Positions 32,859 to 42,156 of a stretch of 64,000 nucleotides of DNA are shown here, piece by piece (position 1 is the stretch's first letter; each line of letters opens with the position of its first letter). A program made the position numbers and the translations under genes. The notes below the pieces were generated by a model. It was not told the origin of the DNA. It saw only the letters and a list, made by a program, of their open reading frames with translations, and searched no databases. Origin of the DNA: Beijerinckiaceae bacterium (lineage in GTDB: Bacteria > Pseudomonadota > Alphaproteobacteria > Rhizobiales > Beijerinckiaceae); the NCBI GenBank assembly GCA_024304885.1, contig JALJOM010000008.1, positions 1 to 64,000 of the forward strand. The letters run 5' to 3'.

Positions 32859-35800
32859 TCACTTGCGCTTGCCCGCGATCACCTCCATGCACACCCGGTA
32901 GCGCTCGCTGACATGATAGGCGAGCGGCGTGAACCCGTGCTCCTCGAGCAGGGTATAGAGGCGCTTGCGCGAGAAGTTGTGGTAATGCTCGAGCTCGCCC
33001 CAATAGAGGTTGACTCCGTTCGCGTGCAACAGCCGCCAGACCATATTGTCCATGTTGGGCATGGAGAGCAACAGGACTCCATCGGAACGCAGCAGCCTGT
33101 GGGCCGCCGCGAGCCCGACCTTGGGGAACGGCAGATGCTCGAGCACGTCCGCCATGCTGACGACGCTGTAGCGCCCGTCGTGGGGAAGCGCCTCGATCGA
33201 GACGCAATGCGCCTCGTAGCCGAGCGTCGCGAGGGCCTCCACATTGGCCTTGCGGAGATCGAGCCCTACGGGGACATAGCCCCATTCCTGCGCCGTGAAG
33301 AGCAGCGAGCCGTTGCCGAAGCCCACATCGAGCCAGTGCCCGCCCTGCTTGTGGAGCGCGACCCGCTCGACCATGCGGGCCGAGACCGGGCGCTGCCGTT
33401 CCATGTCATAGCCGACGGTCTGCCCCGGATGCGTCCTGGAGAAGACCACCTCCAAGGCGGCATCGCCGAAAAATCCCTCGGTGAAGACATGGCCGCAGTC
33501 ATTGCATTCGTGCCAGGTCATGACCGGCGGCAGGATCGGCTGGTAGAGCGCATGCTTCGTGCAATCCGCGCCGAGCACGGCGGGGATATCCGTCCCGCCG
33601 CAGAGCGGGCAGGCGAGATAGGGAACGCGCGCGATCGTCGCGGGTGGGGCGCTCGCAACCTGCGGCGGCGCCTCCGCTACCGCGAAGGCGCGTGGTGATT
33701 CGCCCTTCGCCCATGACTGCCACATCGTCGTCAGCGCGGCCTCGAAATGGCGCGTGTAGGAGGCGCTGTCGAACAGCGGCGAATGAAGCCGGTTGGCGTT
33801 GAGCTTGTGGCGGATCCGAGCGAGAAGCTCCGGCTCGCGCGCGAGGCTCGAGGCGAGCGCCTTGTATTCGTTCAACGAGTGAGTCACGAGCTCGGGCAGA
33901 CCGACGGCATGGAGCAAGCTCGCGGCGACGCGTCCCGCGAAGGTCTCGCCGATGCAGGTCAATACGGGAAGCCCCGCCCACAAGGCATCGCTCGCCGTCG
34001 TATGCGCGTTGTAGGGCAATGTGTCGAGGAAGAGATCGGCGAGCCTGTGGCGGGCGAGATGATCCGGCGAGGAGCGCTTCGGCGCGAAGACGAGCCGGCT
34101 CGGATCGATGCCACGCGCCGTCGCCTCGCGTCGGAGATTGTCCTTCACGAGCTCGTTGGCATCGAGAAGCCAGAGCACGCTGCCCGGGACCGCCGCGAGG
34201 AGCCCCATCCAGAGGTCGAAGAAGGTCGGCGTGATCTTGTAGGTATTGTTGAACGAGCAGAACACGAACGCCTGCTCCGGCAGGCCCCACTCGGCGCGCG
34301 TCGGTGCCAGATCCGAGATGATCCTCTTCCCGTCGTTCGGCTGGTAGCTGTGCGGGAGATGAACGATCCTCTCGTCGAAGAAGCGCTGCTGATCCATCGG
34401 CAGGACGACGGGATCGGCGATGACGTAATCGATGAAATCCGCCCCCATGGTCGCCGGAAAGCCGAGAAAGCTCACCTGGATCGAGGCCGGCCGGCGCGCC
34501 GCGATGCCGGTGCGCGCATCCTTGGTATAGCCTTTGAGCTCGACGAGAATATCGATCCCGTCGGCATGAATGCGCCGCGCGGCCTCGTCGTCGTTCAGAT
34601 CGGCGAGATCGACGAAATGGTCGAAGGCCGCACGCAGGCGCGCGGAGAGCTCGCTGTGGTCGTCGGCATTCAGGGCATAGGCGAAGACCTCGAACCTCGC
34701 ATGGTCGTGGCGCTCGAACAGCTCGGCCGTCAGGAGCGCGGTCGCATGGCGGCAGAAATCGGCCGAGAGATAGCCGATCCTGAGCCTCCGGCCGGGGTCC
34801 GGCACCGGCCTTTCGTGGGCATATTTTTGCACCGACCCGGAGACGCCAGCGGCGTAGGAGCGGCAGACATGCAGCTGCTCGGCCGGGCTCGTCGCCATGT
34901 CGAGGACGGCGAAGGGATGGGTATTCGCCGGATCGACCGCGAGCTCGGATCGCAGCTGCGCCTCCTCCGCGTCGATCTCCGCCCAGTCGCAGATCATGCG
35001 GCGCTTGTGGTGCAGCCAGGCCCGGACCGACAAGAGCTTCGGATCGAGCGCGACCGCGGTCCGGTAGGAGTCGATCGCCTCGCCGAGGCGGCCGAGGTTC
35101 TCCAGCGCGGCGCCGAGGTTCACGTGGGCGGCGGCGAGATCCGGGCGCACCGCGATGGCTTGCCGGTAGGCTTCGGCGGCTTCCTCGTAGGCCCCTCGAC
35201 CTTGAAGCACGTTGCCGAGGTTGATCGTGGCCTCGGCATAGGTCGGCCGGAGCGCGAGCGCATGGGCGTAGGCCGAGGCCGCTTCGCCGGACCGGCCGAG
35301 CTCCTTCAGAATATTGCCGAGGCTGAAGAAAGGCTCGGCCGAATCGGGACGCTGCGCGATGGCCCGCTCGCAGGTCTCGAGCGCCTCCTCGCGCCGGCCG
35401 AGCTTGCGCAAGAGATTGGCGGCATTGACCGAGGCTTCCATGAAGCCCGGATTGCGCCGCGCCGCCTCCCTGTAGGCGTCGAGCGCGGCATCGAGCTTCC
35501 CCTGATCCTCGAGCGCCCCGCCGAGATTGGAGAGGGCCTGGACGCAATTCGGATCCGCCGCGATAGCGCTCCGGGTCGCAGCGATCGCGTCGTCGAGCCG
35601 CCCCATCGCCCGATAGATCGCGCCGAGATTCGACCAGGCCTCGACATAGGCCGGCTCGAGCGCGACGGCACGGCCGACCAGCCGCGCTGCGGTCGCGTTC
35701 TCGCCCTCGCGATGCGCGATCAGGCCGAGATGATGCAGGCAGAGGGGATGGTCCGGCACCTCCGCCAGGACTTGCGTGTAGATCTCTTTCGCGGCGTCGT

Positions 35801-35918
35801 ATCGCCCGGTGCGCAGAAATTCGAGAGCCGCCGTCAGGAGGTCCGCGTGTGACGGCCGCAGAGCCGCGACCGCGTGCTCGTTGCTTTCCTCACCCCTCTC
35901 GCTCCGCACAGCCGCCAT
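32859..35918 (-). CDS. TPR / GT41 O-GlcNAc-transferase-like / methyltransferase fusion protein
   Basis: A 1019-residue protein in three parts. Residues about 25-300 are eight or more TPR repeats of the OGT type (NLGAIYRAMGRLDDA, NLGNVLQGRGAYEEA and similar). Residues about 320-720 are the GT41 catalytic region (RLRIGYLSADFCRHA, FLGFPATMGADFIDYVIAD, FVFCSFNNTYKITP, DLFLDTLPYNAHTTASDALW), the SPINDLY-like bacterial branch. A zinc ribbon follows (CPLCGG and CNDCGH), then a SAM methyltransferase domain (WLDVGFGNGSLLFTA, SMADVLEHLP). It probably glycosylates protein side chains such as flagellin or a surface protein and may methylate the sugar. No flagellar gene is in the window, so the target is unknown. 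Confidence 0.88.
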   Translation of the reverse strand: MAAVRSERGEESNEHAVAALRPSHADLLTAALEFLRTGRYDAAKEIYTQVLAEVPDHPLCLHHLGLIAHREGENATAARLVGRAVALEPAYVEAWSNLGAIYRAMGRLDDAIAATRSAIAADPNCVQALSNLGGALEDQGKLDAALDAYREAARRNPGFMEASVNAANLLRKLGRREEALETCERAIAQRPDSAEPFFSLGNILKELGRSGEAASAYAHALALRPTYAEATINLGNVLQGRGAYEEAAEAYRQAIAVRPDLAAAHVNLGAALENLGRLGEAIDSYRTAVALDPKLLSVRAWLHHKRRMICDWAEIDAEEAQLRSELAVDPANTHPFAVLDMATSPAEQLHVCRSYAAGVSGSVQKYAHERPVPDPGRRLRIGYLSADFCRHATALLTAELFERHDHARFEVFAYALNADDHSELSARLRAAFDHFVDLADLNDDEAARRIHADGIDILVELKGYTKDARTGIAARRPASIQVSFLGFPATMGADFIDYVIADPVVLPMDQQRFFDERIVHLPHSYQPNDGKRIISDLAPTRAEWGLPEQAFVFCSFNNTYKITPTFFDLWMGLLAAVPGSVLWLLDANELVKDNLRREATARGIDPSRLVFAPKRSSPDHLARHRLADLFLDTLPYNAHTTASDALWAGLPVLTCIGETFAGRVAASLLHAVGLPELVTHSLNEYKALASSLAREPELLARIRHKLNANRLHSPLFDSASYTRHFEAALTTMWQSWAKGESPRAFAVAEAPPQVASAPPATIARVPYLACPLCGGTDIPAVLGADCTKHALYQPILPPVMTWHECNDCGHVFTEGFFGDAALEVVFSRTHPGQTVGYDMERQRPVSARMVERVALHKQGGHWLDVGFGNGSLLFTAQEWGYVPVGLDLRKANVEALATLGYEAHCVSIEALPHDGRYSVVSMADVLEHLPFPKVGLAAAHRLLRSDGVLLLSMPNMDNMVWRLLHANGVNLYWGELEHYHNFSRKRLYTLLEEHGFTPLAYHVSERYRVCMEVIAGKRK

Positions 35919-36104
35919 CGCCAGCCCCTTCCCGCTCTTGCCGTCGAGTCACAGGATAGGGTCTCTGCCTTGCCTCGAGCCTGCCGCGCGGCCGGAGGAC
36001 GACGTGCCGATCCGCACGGACATCTCGCATCCCGCCGGCCTAGAACGAGAATGGACCACGCAAGACGGCCGTCGGTCGTCGAGCGGGAGCTCGAGGCTGC
36101 GCGC

Positions 36105-36578
36105 TCACGAGGCGATCGGCGGCACCAGCCAATAGGTTCCCGCTTGGTCCTCGTGGGCGCGCACGACGAGCACCGAGCACTCGGCATGGCGAACGATGTT
36201 CTCCGCGTTGGACCCGAGAAGACGAGGGGTCTTCGACAGGTTGTGCGAGCCGACGATGACGAGATCGGCCCTCCAGGCCCGCGCTTCGGAGAGGACCTCG
36301 TGATAGGCGACACCGGTACGGACCGTGAAGGAGGAACGCCCGATCGGAAGATCCGCCTTCGCCGTGATCTCGCGGAGCGAGAAGCGGGCGGATGCCTCGA
36401 GGTCCGTGGCGAGGGTCGGCGGCAGGAGCACTCCGAGGCCGTAGGGAAGGTCGGCGACGACGTGAATGGCTCTCACCTCGCCCGAATCCATGGCTGCGAG
36501 CTCGGCCGCGAGTTTGATGGCGAGCTCGGCGAGCGTGGTTTCGGCGATGTCGATAGGAACGAGAATTTTCTTGAACAT
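36105..36578 (-). CDS. Universal stress protein, UspA family
   Basis: A 157-residue single-domain Usp. MFKKILVPIDIAE opens the fold, and VGSHNLSKTPRLLGSNAENI near the end is the G-2x-G-9x-G-S/N-type ATP-binding region in variant form. The following SVLVVRA strand is typical. Usp proteins bind nucleotide and aid survival under stress, but the specific role is not predictable. The gene is separate from its neighbours: 186 bp lie between it and the OGT fusion gene downstream. Confidence 0.9.
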   Translation of the reverse strand: MFKKILVPIDIAETTLAELAIKLAAELAAMDSGEVRAIHVVADLPYGLGVLLPPTLATDLEASARFSLREITAKADLPIGRSSFTVRTGVAYHEVLSEARAWRADLVIVGSHNLSKTPRLLGSNAENIVRHAECSVLVVRAHEDQAGTYWLVPPIAS

Positions 36579-37042
36579 GCGTCGTTTCCAGAGGGCTCAG
36601 CCGACTCGCGATCGAACCGGACGAGCCGGAAGCCGGAGCGCCATCCGACCGGACCGAACGGGAAGGCGGCGCGACCTCTTTTTATTGTCGCATTTTCGCG
36701 GTCCGAACAGTGGCGCGGTTCGCGGGACAATGCTCGCGCAAGCTTCGGCGCGACTCTGTCGATCGAGGTCGGCGAGCTTCGACCGCATCCGTCGAATGAC
36801 CAAAGGCTCTCGGCTCGGGAGAATCGTACATCATTCCGTAGGAGCGCGTCGTCGGGCTCCCCAAGCCTCGGAAGCGCCAGTCGTTACGGTCCCGCTGCGA
36901 GACGATGCGCGCTCGCAGCTCTCGTGTCCCCGGCGGGCGGCTCGGCCAGATCATGGGACGTTTCATGAAATCGAGCATGAGGTCACGATCGAGAATTCCG
37001 GCGTCTCCGCCGGCTAGCCACTTCCTGCCGGACGACATCACG
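36579..37042. other. Gene-free region between divergent usp and phosphoesterase genes
   Basis: This 464-bp region shows no supported gene. The AT-rich stretch CTCTTTTTATTGTCGCATTTT near 36677-36697 is the most promoter-like part. Toward the right, GGCGTCTCCGCC near 37000 is a small inverted repeat just upstream of the phosphoesterase start. Confidence 0.4.
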
Positions 37043-38086
37043 ATGAAGCTCGAGCTGAGGCTCGGTCGCGTGCATGCTCGCCAGCGTCTCGGAATCGAGA
37101 TGGACCACGAGGCACAAGCCTTCGGTCAGGGGCTCCGTTTCTTCCATATCGAAAATCTGCTCTTCTCGCATCGCCTCATCGAGTCGGTGCTCAAACTGTC
37201 CGGGTTCTACTGGCTGGGTCGAAAAAATGCCGCCGAGGTCCGGCTGACCGCGACCGAGATCGCCTCGCCGGCAATTCCCGAGGCCTTCGACGGCTTCCGG
37301 ATCCTGCATATGAGCGACCTGCACACGGACATGAACGAGGTCGCGATGGCGCGCCTCGCTCGCGTCCTGCCGAAGCTGCGCTACGATCTTTGCGTCCTGA
37401 CCGGCGATTATCGCGGCAAGACCTTCGGGCCGATCGACGCCTGCCTCGAAGGGATGGCCCGTTTGCGCGCGGCCCTCGTCGGTCCGGTCTATGGCGTCTT
37501 GGGCAATCACGACACGGTCCGCATGGTGCCCGAGCTCGAGGCCATGGGCGTCAGGATGCTTCTCAACGAAAGCGTCGCGATCGAGCGTGCCGGCGCGAGG
37601 ATCAGGCTCGCCGGGGTCGACGACGCGCATTTCTATCGTGTCGACAATATCGAGAAGATCGCGGCCGCGATCCCGCACGAGGACTTCTCGATCCTCTTGT
37701 CGCATACGCCGGAAATCTACCGGCAAGCGGCGCATGCCGGCTTCGATGTCCTGCTCGGCGGGCATACCCACGGCGGCCAGATTTGCCTGCCGGGAGGCAT
37801 CCCGATCACCCTCGACGCCGTCTTGCCGAGATCCTTGGGATCGGGGCCATGGACCTATGCGGCGATGGCCGGCTATACCTCGGTCGGCGCCGGGTCCTCG
37901 GTCGTGCCGGTCCGCTTCAATTGCCCCCCCGAGGTCACCCTGCATCGTCTCCGCTTCGTGCCGCGTGGCGCGACGTCAATAAGGTCGATCCCGTATCCGG
38001 AGCTTGTAGAGCAGTCGCGAGAGGGCGAGCTCGCCGACGAGAAACAGCACGGTGACGCAAAGGATGTCCGCGACCGTGATCGGTAG
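37043..38086 (+). CDS. Calcineurin-like metallophosphoesterase
   Basis: A 347-residue YkuE-type metallophosphoesterase. The five motif blocks are clear: HMSDLHTD, LTGDYRG, LGNHD, LLSHTPE and GGHTHGGQ. The order and spacing match the family and all metal ligands are present. Unlike the membrane-anchored members, no transmembrane segment is seen at the N-terminus. The ATG at 37043 begins the conserved HARQRLGIEMDHEAQ region. The last 37 residues run across the 3' end of the convergent CarS-like gene, so the two genes overlap by 111 bp tail to tail, and that tail is low in conserved features. Substrate unknown. Confidence 0.88.
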   Translation: MKLELRLGRVHARQRLGIEMDHEAQAFGQGLRFFHIENLLFSHRLIESVLKLSGFYWLGRKNAAEVRLTATEIASPAIPEAFDGFRILHMSDLHTDMNEVAMARLARVLPKLRYDLCVLTGDYRGKTFGPIDACLEGMARLRAALVGPVYGVLGNHDTVRMVPELEAMGVRMLLNESVAIERAGARIRLAGVDDAHFYRVDNIEKIAAAIPHEDFSILLSHTPEIYRQAAHAGFDVLLGGHTHGGQICLPGGIPITLDAVLPRSLGSGPWTYAAMAGYTSVGAGSSVVPVRFNCPPEVTLHRLRFVPRGATSIRSIPYPELVEQSREGELADEKQHGDAKDVRDRDR

Positions 38087-38473
38087 CACCCAGCGCCCGG
38101 CGATGGCCGGGAGAATCGATTCGGGGATCTGATCGAGGCCGAGCGCCATGCTGCTCGGGGCGAGCCGCAGGCGGCGCTTGGCGAAGCTCGACAGAAGATC
38201 GCCCGTCATCGCCGCCGCAGCGACGACAAGGCCGATCGTCGGCGCGAGGCCGAGCAAAGGGGCGCAGGCGGTGGTCGCGAGGAGCGACAGCACGACGCCG
38301 CGAATGGTCTTGGAACGGCCGAGGAGGGGCTGGCCGTCGGCGAGGACGAGGCCGCCGTCGAGCGGACCGGCGAGGGTGCTGCCGAAAATCCGCGTCGCGA
38401 TGACCGGCGTGCCGTTGGCCACCGTCAAGAGCACCAGGATCTGCGCGACGAGCAGCGGCTGGATCTCGATCAT
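37976..38473 (-). CDS. CarS-like CDP-archaeol synthase family membrane protein
   Basis: A 165-residue membrane protein with about five hydrophobic spans. The segment ANGTPVIATRIFG near the N-terminus, LLGRSKTIRGVV in the first loop and GDLLSSFAKRRLRL mid-protein match the CarS (DUF46) family. In archaea CarS attaches CTP to unsaturated archaetidic acid; bacterial homologues are common but their substrate is not known. The ATG at 38473 begins the first span. Its 3' end overlaps the phosphoesterase gene. Confidence 0.78.
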   Translation of the reverse strand: MIEIQPLLVAQILVLLTVANGTPVIATRIFGSTLAGPLDGGLVLADGQPLLGRSKTIRGVVLSLLATTACAPLLGLAPTIGLVVAAAAMTGDLLSSFAKRRLRLAPSSMALGLDQIPESILPAIAGRWVLPITVADILCVTVLFLVGELALSRLLYKLRIRDRPY

Positions 38474-38715
38474 CCCGGCATTCTCCTCAAATCCAATTGG
38501 CGGCGTTTCGGATCGCCCGGAGGATCGAAGGGCGCCCGTGCCCAATCTCTTTTCGAGAAACGATGTGATACCGCCACCCCGGCCTCGCCGAGCGAAGCGG
38601 TGACGGCTATACAACTATAAGACGCAATTTCCTCGGGCCAAGCCGCAAAGCAGCCCTCCACCCCTGCTCTCGCGCATTTTCGCGGCGCGAACCGACGTCC
38701 GGCTCGCCGGCGCGC

Positions 38716-40101
38716 TCACACCGCCGAGCCATAGAGGTCATAGGATTCCGCGCGGTCGATCTTCACTTTGACGATCTCGCCCACACGGAGCGGACGCCGC
38801 GAGGCGACGTGCACCGTCCCGTCGATCTCGGGCGCGTCGCCCTTCGTGCGCCCGGTCGCCGTGCGCGGTCCCGCCGCGTCGATGATGACGGCGAGGCGCT
38901 GTCCGACCTTCCGGCCGAGTCGCTCCGCGCTGATCCTTCGGCTCGCCTCCATGAAGCGCCGGTAGCGGATGTGCTGCAGCTCGGGGGGGACGGGGGCGAG
39001 CCCGAGAGCGTTCGCCTGCGCTCCCTCGACCGGCTCGTACTCGAAGGCCCCGACCCGATCGAGCCTCGCCTCGCCGAGCCAGTCGAGAAGGAGCCGGAAA
39101 TCCTCTTCCGTCTCGCCGGGAAAGCCGATGATGAAGGTCGATCGGATGGTGAGATCGGGGCAGGCCGCACGCCACGCGCGAATGCGCTCGAGCGTCTTGT
39201 CCACCTCGCCCGGGCGCTTCATCGCCCGCAGGATGCGCGGGCTCGCATGCTGAAACGGGATGTCGAGATAGGGCAAGACCTTGCCCTCAACCATGAGCTC
39301 GATCACCTCGTCCACGTGCGGGTAAGGATAGACGTAATGGAGCCGGACCCACACGCCGAGGCTCCCGAGCTCGCGGACGAGATCGAGGAACCTCGCGCGC
39401 ACCGAGCGATCGTGGAAGCGGCTTTCCGCATAATGCAGGTCGAGCCCGTAGGCGCTCGTATCCTGCGAGATCACGAGGATCTCCTTGACCCCGGCGGCGA
39501 CGAGCCGTTCCGCCTCGTGCAGCACATCGGCGGCGGGACGCGAGACGAGGTCGCCGCGCAGCCGCGGGATGATGCAGAAGGTGCAGCGATTGTTGCAGCC
39601 TTCGGAAATCTTGAGATAGGCATAATGGCGCGGCGTCAGCTTGACGCCTTGGGCCGGGACGAGGTCGAGACGGGGATCGTGCGGCGGCGGCACGGCCCTG
39701 CGCAGCGCTGCCATCACCGAATCGGCATCCTGCGGGCCGGTGATTGCGACGACGTTCGGGAAGCGCGCGAGGATCGTCGCCTTCTCGGCGCCGAGGCAAC
39801 CGGTGACGACGACCTTGCCGTTCGCCGCCAGTGCGTCGCCGATCGCGGCGAGCGATTCGGCCTTCGCGCTGTCGAGGAAGCCGCAGGTGTTGACGACAAC
39901 CGCATCGGCGCCTTCGTGGCTGCGCGTGAGCGCATAGCCTTCGGCCCGGAGCCGGCTCAGGATCTGCTCGCTGTCCACCAACGCCTTGGGGCAGCCGAGG
40001 GAAACGAAGGAAATTTTCGGTCTCGGCAAATCGTCGGCGACCGGTGCGGTCGCAATATCGACGTCGAACGGGTGATCGAGGCTCATACCTTCAGGTGCCA
40101 T
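38716..40101 (-). CDS. rimO: Ribosomal protein uS12 methylthiotransferase
   Basis: A 461-residue radical-SAM enzyme that methylthiolates an aspartate of ribosomal protein S12. The N-terminal UPF0004 domain has [13 protein letters not shown] and [10 protein letters not shown] and VTGCLG, holding the first cluster cysteines. The radical-SAM motif is CNNRCTFC, preceded by YLKISEG. A TRAM domain closes the protein ([18 protein letters not shown]... GEIVKVKI). Two in-frame starts, 40101 and 40086, are possible; GAAGG lies too close to the second. The gene stands alone on the minus strand beside the terminator of the outer-membrane gene. Confidence 0.94.
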   Translation of the reverse strand: MAPEGMSLDHPFDVDIATAPVADDLPRPKISFVSLGCPKALVDSEQILSRLRAEGYALTRSHEGADAVVVNTCGFLDSAKAESLAAIGDALAANGKVVVTGCLGAEKATILARFPNVVAITGPQDADSVMAALRRAVPPPHDPRLDLVPAQGVKLTPRHYAYLKISEGCNNRCTFCIIPRLRGDLVSRPAADVLHEAERLVAAGVKEILVISQDTSAYGLDLHYAESRFHDRSVRARFLDLVRELGSLGVWVRLHYVYPYPHVDEVIELMVEGKVLPYLDIPFQHASPRILRAMKRPGEVDKTLERIRAWRAACPDLTIRSTFIIGFPGETEEDFRLLLDWLGEARLDRVGAFEYEPVEGAQANALGLAPVPPELQHIRYRRFMEASRRISAERLGRKVGQRLAVIIDAAGPRTATGRTKGDAPEIDGTVHVASRRPLRVGEIVKVKIDRAESYDLYGSAV

Positions 40102-40178
40102 GCGCAGGAAGCGATGGCAAGCGGGAGGTGCGAAGCCTCGCCGTGTGCGCCGAGCGCGATGCTCGCGCCCTCACGAGA

Positions 40179-40202
40179 AAACCCGGCCCCGAGGCCGGGT
40201 TT
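40179..40202 (-). terminator. Rho-independent terminator of outer-membrane gene copy 1
   Basis: A 10-bp perfect stem (AAACCCGGCC with GGCCGGGTTT) and a 4-base loop lie 44 bp after the stop codon on the minus strand, followed by a TTTT run. It also stands between this gene and rimO, which is next in the same direction. Confidence 0.85.
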
Positions 40203-40246
40203 GTGCACGTCCCGAAAAGAGGACGGATCGCTGGATCCGGTAGGCG

Positions 40247-41068
40247 TCAATACTTGGCGACGACCGGAGGAGGCGGAGGGCTGAAGTGGTAGCTGAAGCC
40301 CACCTGGACCTGGTTCTGCGTGAAGTGCCGGTTGACGATCGGCGCCGCCGCAGCCAGCCCCACCCCGGTGAGATCGAAGGCCGCGCCGAGGTTGTTGCTG
40401 TAGGAGCCGAAATCGCTGTAGCGATACTCGGCGAAGACCGACCAATTGTTGGTGACGGCATATTCGACGCCGCCGCCGACGGTCCAGCCGACACGGGTCG
40501 TCGAGGCGGACACCGAGCCGAAAGGCGAGTTGATGCTCGCATTCACCCCGGCGAAGGCGACGCCGCCCGTCGCGTACAGGAGCACGCGGTCCCAAGCCAC
40601 ACCGATCTTGCCGCGAATCGAGCCCTCGATCGGCACGCTCGTCGTATAGGTCAGGCCGAACGGATTGGCGAGAACCCCCGGGTAGATGTCGACCCCGGGA
40701 ATGAAGGTCTTGCTGATGCTCGTGCCGTCGACCGAGCCCTCGATGCCGAGAACCCACTGGTTGACCTGGTAGAGGTAACCGACATGGGCACCACCGATCA
40801 CGCCTTCGGCCGAATAGCTGCCGAACACCTGCGAGCCGGGCGCGATGACGGCGCCGTTGACATCGATCAAGTCGGGAGCGAAGACGTTCGCCCGCTGCTG
40901 CCCCCAGGCATAGCCGATCTGGCCGCCGAGGTAGATGCCGGTCCAGGTGAAGATCGGGACCGGGGGAACATAGACCGGCGGCGGAGCACGCGACGGGAGG
41001 TCGGCCGCGAAGGCCTGGCTCGCGAGCGCGATCGTGCCGGCGGATGCCAACAGAATTTTGCGCAACAT
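40247..41068 (-). CDS. Omp25/31-type outer-membrane beta-barrel protein, copy 1
   Basis: A 273-residue outer-membrane protein. Signal peptide residues 1-21 end in QAFAA, followed by a proline-rich linker (PPPVYVPPVP) and then an eight-stranded barrel pattern (FTWTGIYLGGQIGYAWG, GVIGGAHVGYLYQVNQWVLGIEG, VGWTVGGGVEYAV, WSVFAEYRYSDFGS) ending in a proline run and a C-terminal aromatic, VVAKY. Related proteins are abundant in Hyphomicrobiales. The protein is identical to copy 2 at 41330. Its upstream region (41074-41219, with GGAG before the ATG) is unrelated to that of copy 2, so the two are likely expressed differently. Confidence 0.92.
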   Translation of the reverse strand: MLRKILLASAGTIALASQAFAADLPSRAPPPVYVPPVPIFTWTGIYLGGQIGYAWGQQRANVFAPDLIDVNGAVIAPGSQVFGSYSAEGVIGGAHVGYLYQVNQWVLGIEGSVDGTSISKTFIPGVDIYPGVLANPFGLTYTTSVPIEGSIRGKIGVAWDRVLLYATGGVAFAGVNASINSPFGSVSASTTRVGWTVGGGVEYAVTNNWSVFAEYRYSDFGSYSNNLGAAFDLTGVGLAAAAPIVNRHFTQNQVQVGFSYHFSPPPPPVVAKY

Positions 41069-41261
41069 GGGATTCTCCGTAAGTGCAGCTCGTCAGTGCA
41101 ACTCGTCGAGCTGTCTCTTCAGATACTCTGTTTTCCGAACGGCTCAACTACAATGACCTGGCAATTCGGGCTTCGACGCCCGAATTTGGGGCGAATGTGT
41201 GATTCGAGCCACATCGGCGCTCGCCGTGTGCGCCGAGCGCGATGCTCGCGCCCTCACGAGA

Positions 41262-41285
41262 AAACCCGGCCGCGAGGCCGGGTTT
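41262..41285 (-). terminator. Rho-independent terminator of outer-membrane gene copy 2
   Basis: Same stem as the copy 1 terminator, with loop GCGA instead of CCGA, 45 bp after the stop on the minus strand and followed by TTTT. It should isolate copy 1 from read-through out of copy 2. Confidence 0.85.
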
Positions 41286-41329
41286 GTGCACGTCCCGAAA
41301 AGAGGACGGATCGCTGGATCCGGTAGGCG

Positions 41330-42151
41330 TCAATACTTGGCGACGACCGGAGGAGGCGGAGGGCTGAAGTGGTAGCTGAAGCCCACCTGGACCTGGTTCT
41401 GCGTGAAGTGCCGGTTGACGATCGGCGCCGCCGCAGCCAGCCCCACCCCGGTGAGATCGAAGGCCGCGCCGAGGTTGTTGCTGTAGGAGCCGAAATCGCT
41501 GTAGCGATACTCGGCGAAGACCGACCAATTGTTGGTGACGGCATATTCGACGCCGCCGCCGACGGTCCAGCCGACACGGGTCGTCGAGGCGGACACCGAG
41601 CCGAAAGGCGAGTTGATGCTCGCATTCACCCCGGCGAAGGCGACGCCGCCCGTCGCGTACAGGAGCACGCGGTCCCAAGCCACACCGATCTTGCCGCGAA
41701 TCGAGCCCTCGATCGGCACGCTCGTCGTATAGGTCAGGCCGAACGGATTGGCGAGAACCCCCGGGTAGATGTCGACCCCGGGAATGAAGGTCTTGCTGAT
41801 GCTCGTGCCGTCGACCGAGCCCTCGATGCCGAGAACCCACTGGTTGACCTGGTAGAGGTAACCGACATGGGCACCACCGATCACGCCTTCGGCCGAATAG
41901 CTGCCGAACACCTGCGAGCCGGGCGCGATGACGGCGCCGTTGACATCGATCAAGTCGGGAGCGAAGACGTTCGCCCGCTGCTGCCCCCAGGCATAGCCGA
42001 TCTGGCCGCCGAGGTAGATGCCGGTCCAGGTGAAGATCGGGACCGGGGGAACATAGACCGGCGGCGGAGCACGCGACGGGAGGTCGGCCGCGAAGGCCTG
42101 GCTCGCGAGCGCGATCGTGCCGGCGGATGCCAACAGAATTTTGCGCAACAT
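41330..42151 (-). CDS. Omp25/31-type outer-membrane beta-barrel protein, copy 2
   Basis: Encodes the same 273-residue beta-barrel as copy 1, with no amino-acid difference. The ribosome-binding site is stronger here: AAGGAG lies 8-9 bp before the ATG at 42151, in place of the GGAG of copy 1. The frame stays open upstream beyond 42151, but the signal peptide MLRKILLASAGTIALA fixes the start. Being downstream of a 400-bp non-coding region it probably keeps the ancestral promoter. It would be exposed in the outer membrane; the role, porin or structural, is unknown. Confidence 0.92.
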   Translation of the reverse strand: MLRKILLASAGTIALASQAFAADLPSRAPPPVYVPPVPIFTWTGIYLGGQIGYAWGQQRANVFAPDLIDVNGAVIAPGSQVFGSYSAEGVIGGAHVGYLYQVNQWVLGIEGSVDGTSISKTFIPGVDIYPGVLANPFGLTYTTSVPIEGSIRGKIGVAWDRVLLYATGGVAFAGVNASINSPFGSVSASTTRVGWTVGGGVEYAVTNNWSVFAEYRYSDFGSYSNNLGAAFDLTGVGLAAAAPIVNRHFTQNQVQVGFSYHFSPPPPPVVAKY

Positions 42152-42156
42152 GGGAT

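Larger units (their letters stand above)
40137..41073. repeat. Direct tandem duplication, copy 1 (937 bp)
   Basis: This segment is repeated at 41220-42156, an offset of exactly 1083 bp. It covers the outer-membrane gene, its terminator and a few bases past the start codon. I saw only one difference, C at 40189 versus G at 41272, in the terminator loop. Outside the unit the flanks differ completely. Confidence 0.9.
41220..42156. repeat. Direct tandem duplication, copy 2 (937 bp)
   Basis: Second unit of the duplication described at 40137-41073. Between the units lie 146 bp unique to the region (41074-41219), which act as the promoter segment of copy 1. Near identity points to a recent event, gene conversion, or an assembly artefact. 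Confidence 0.9.

Noticed and set aside
40286-41326. Plus-strand frames opposite the two outer-membrane genes
   Set aside because: They mirror the beta-barrel genes codon by codon and are repeated in both duplicates; no start signal or known domain is present.
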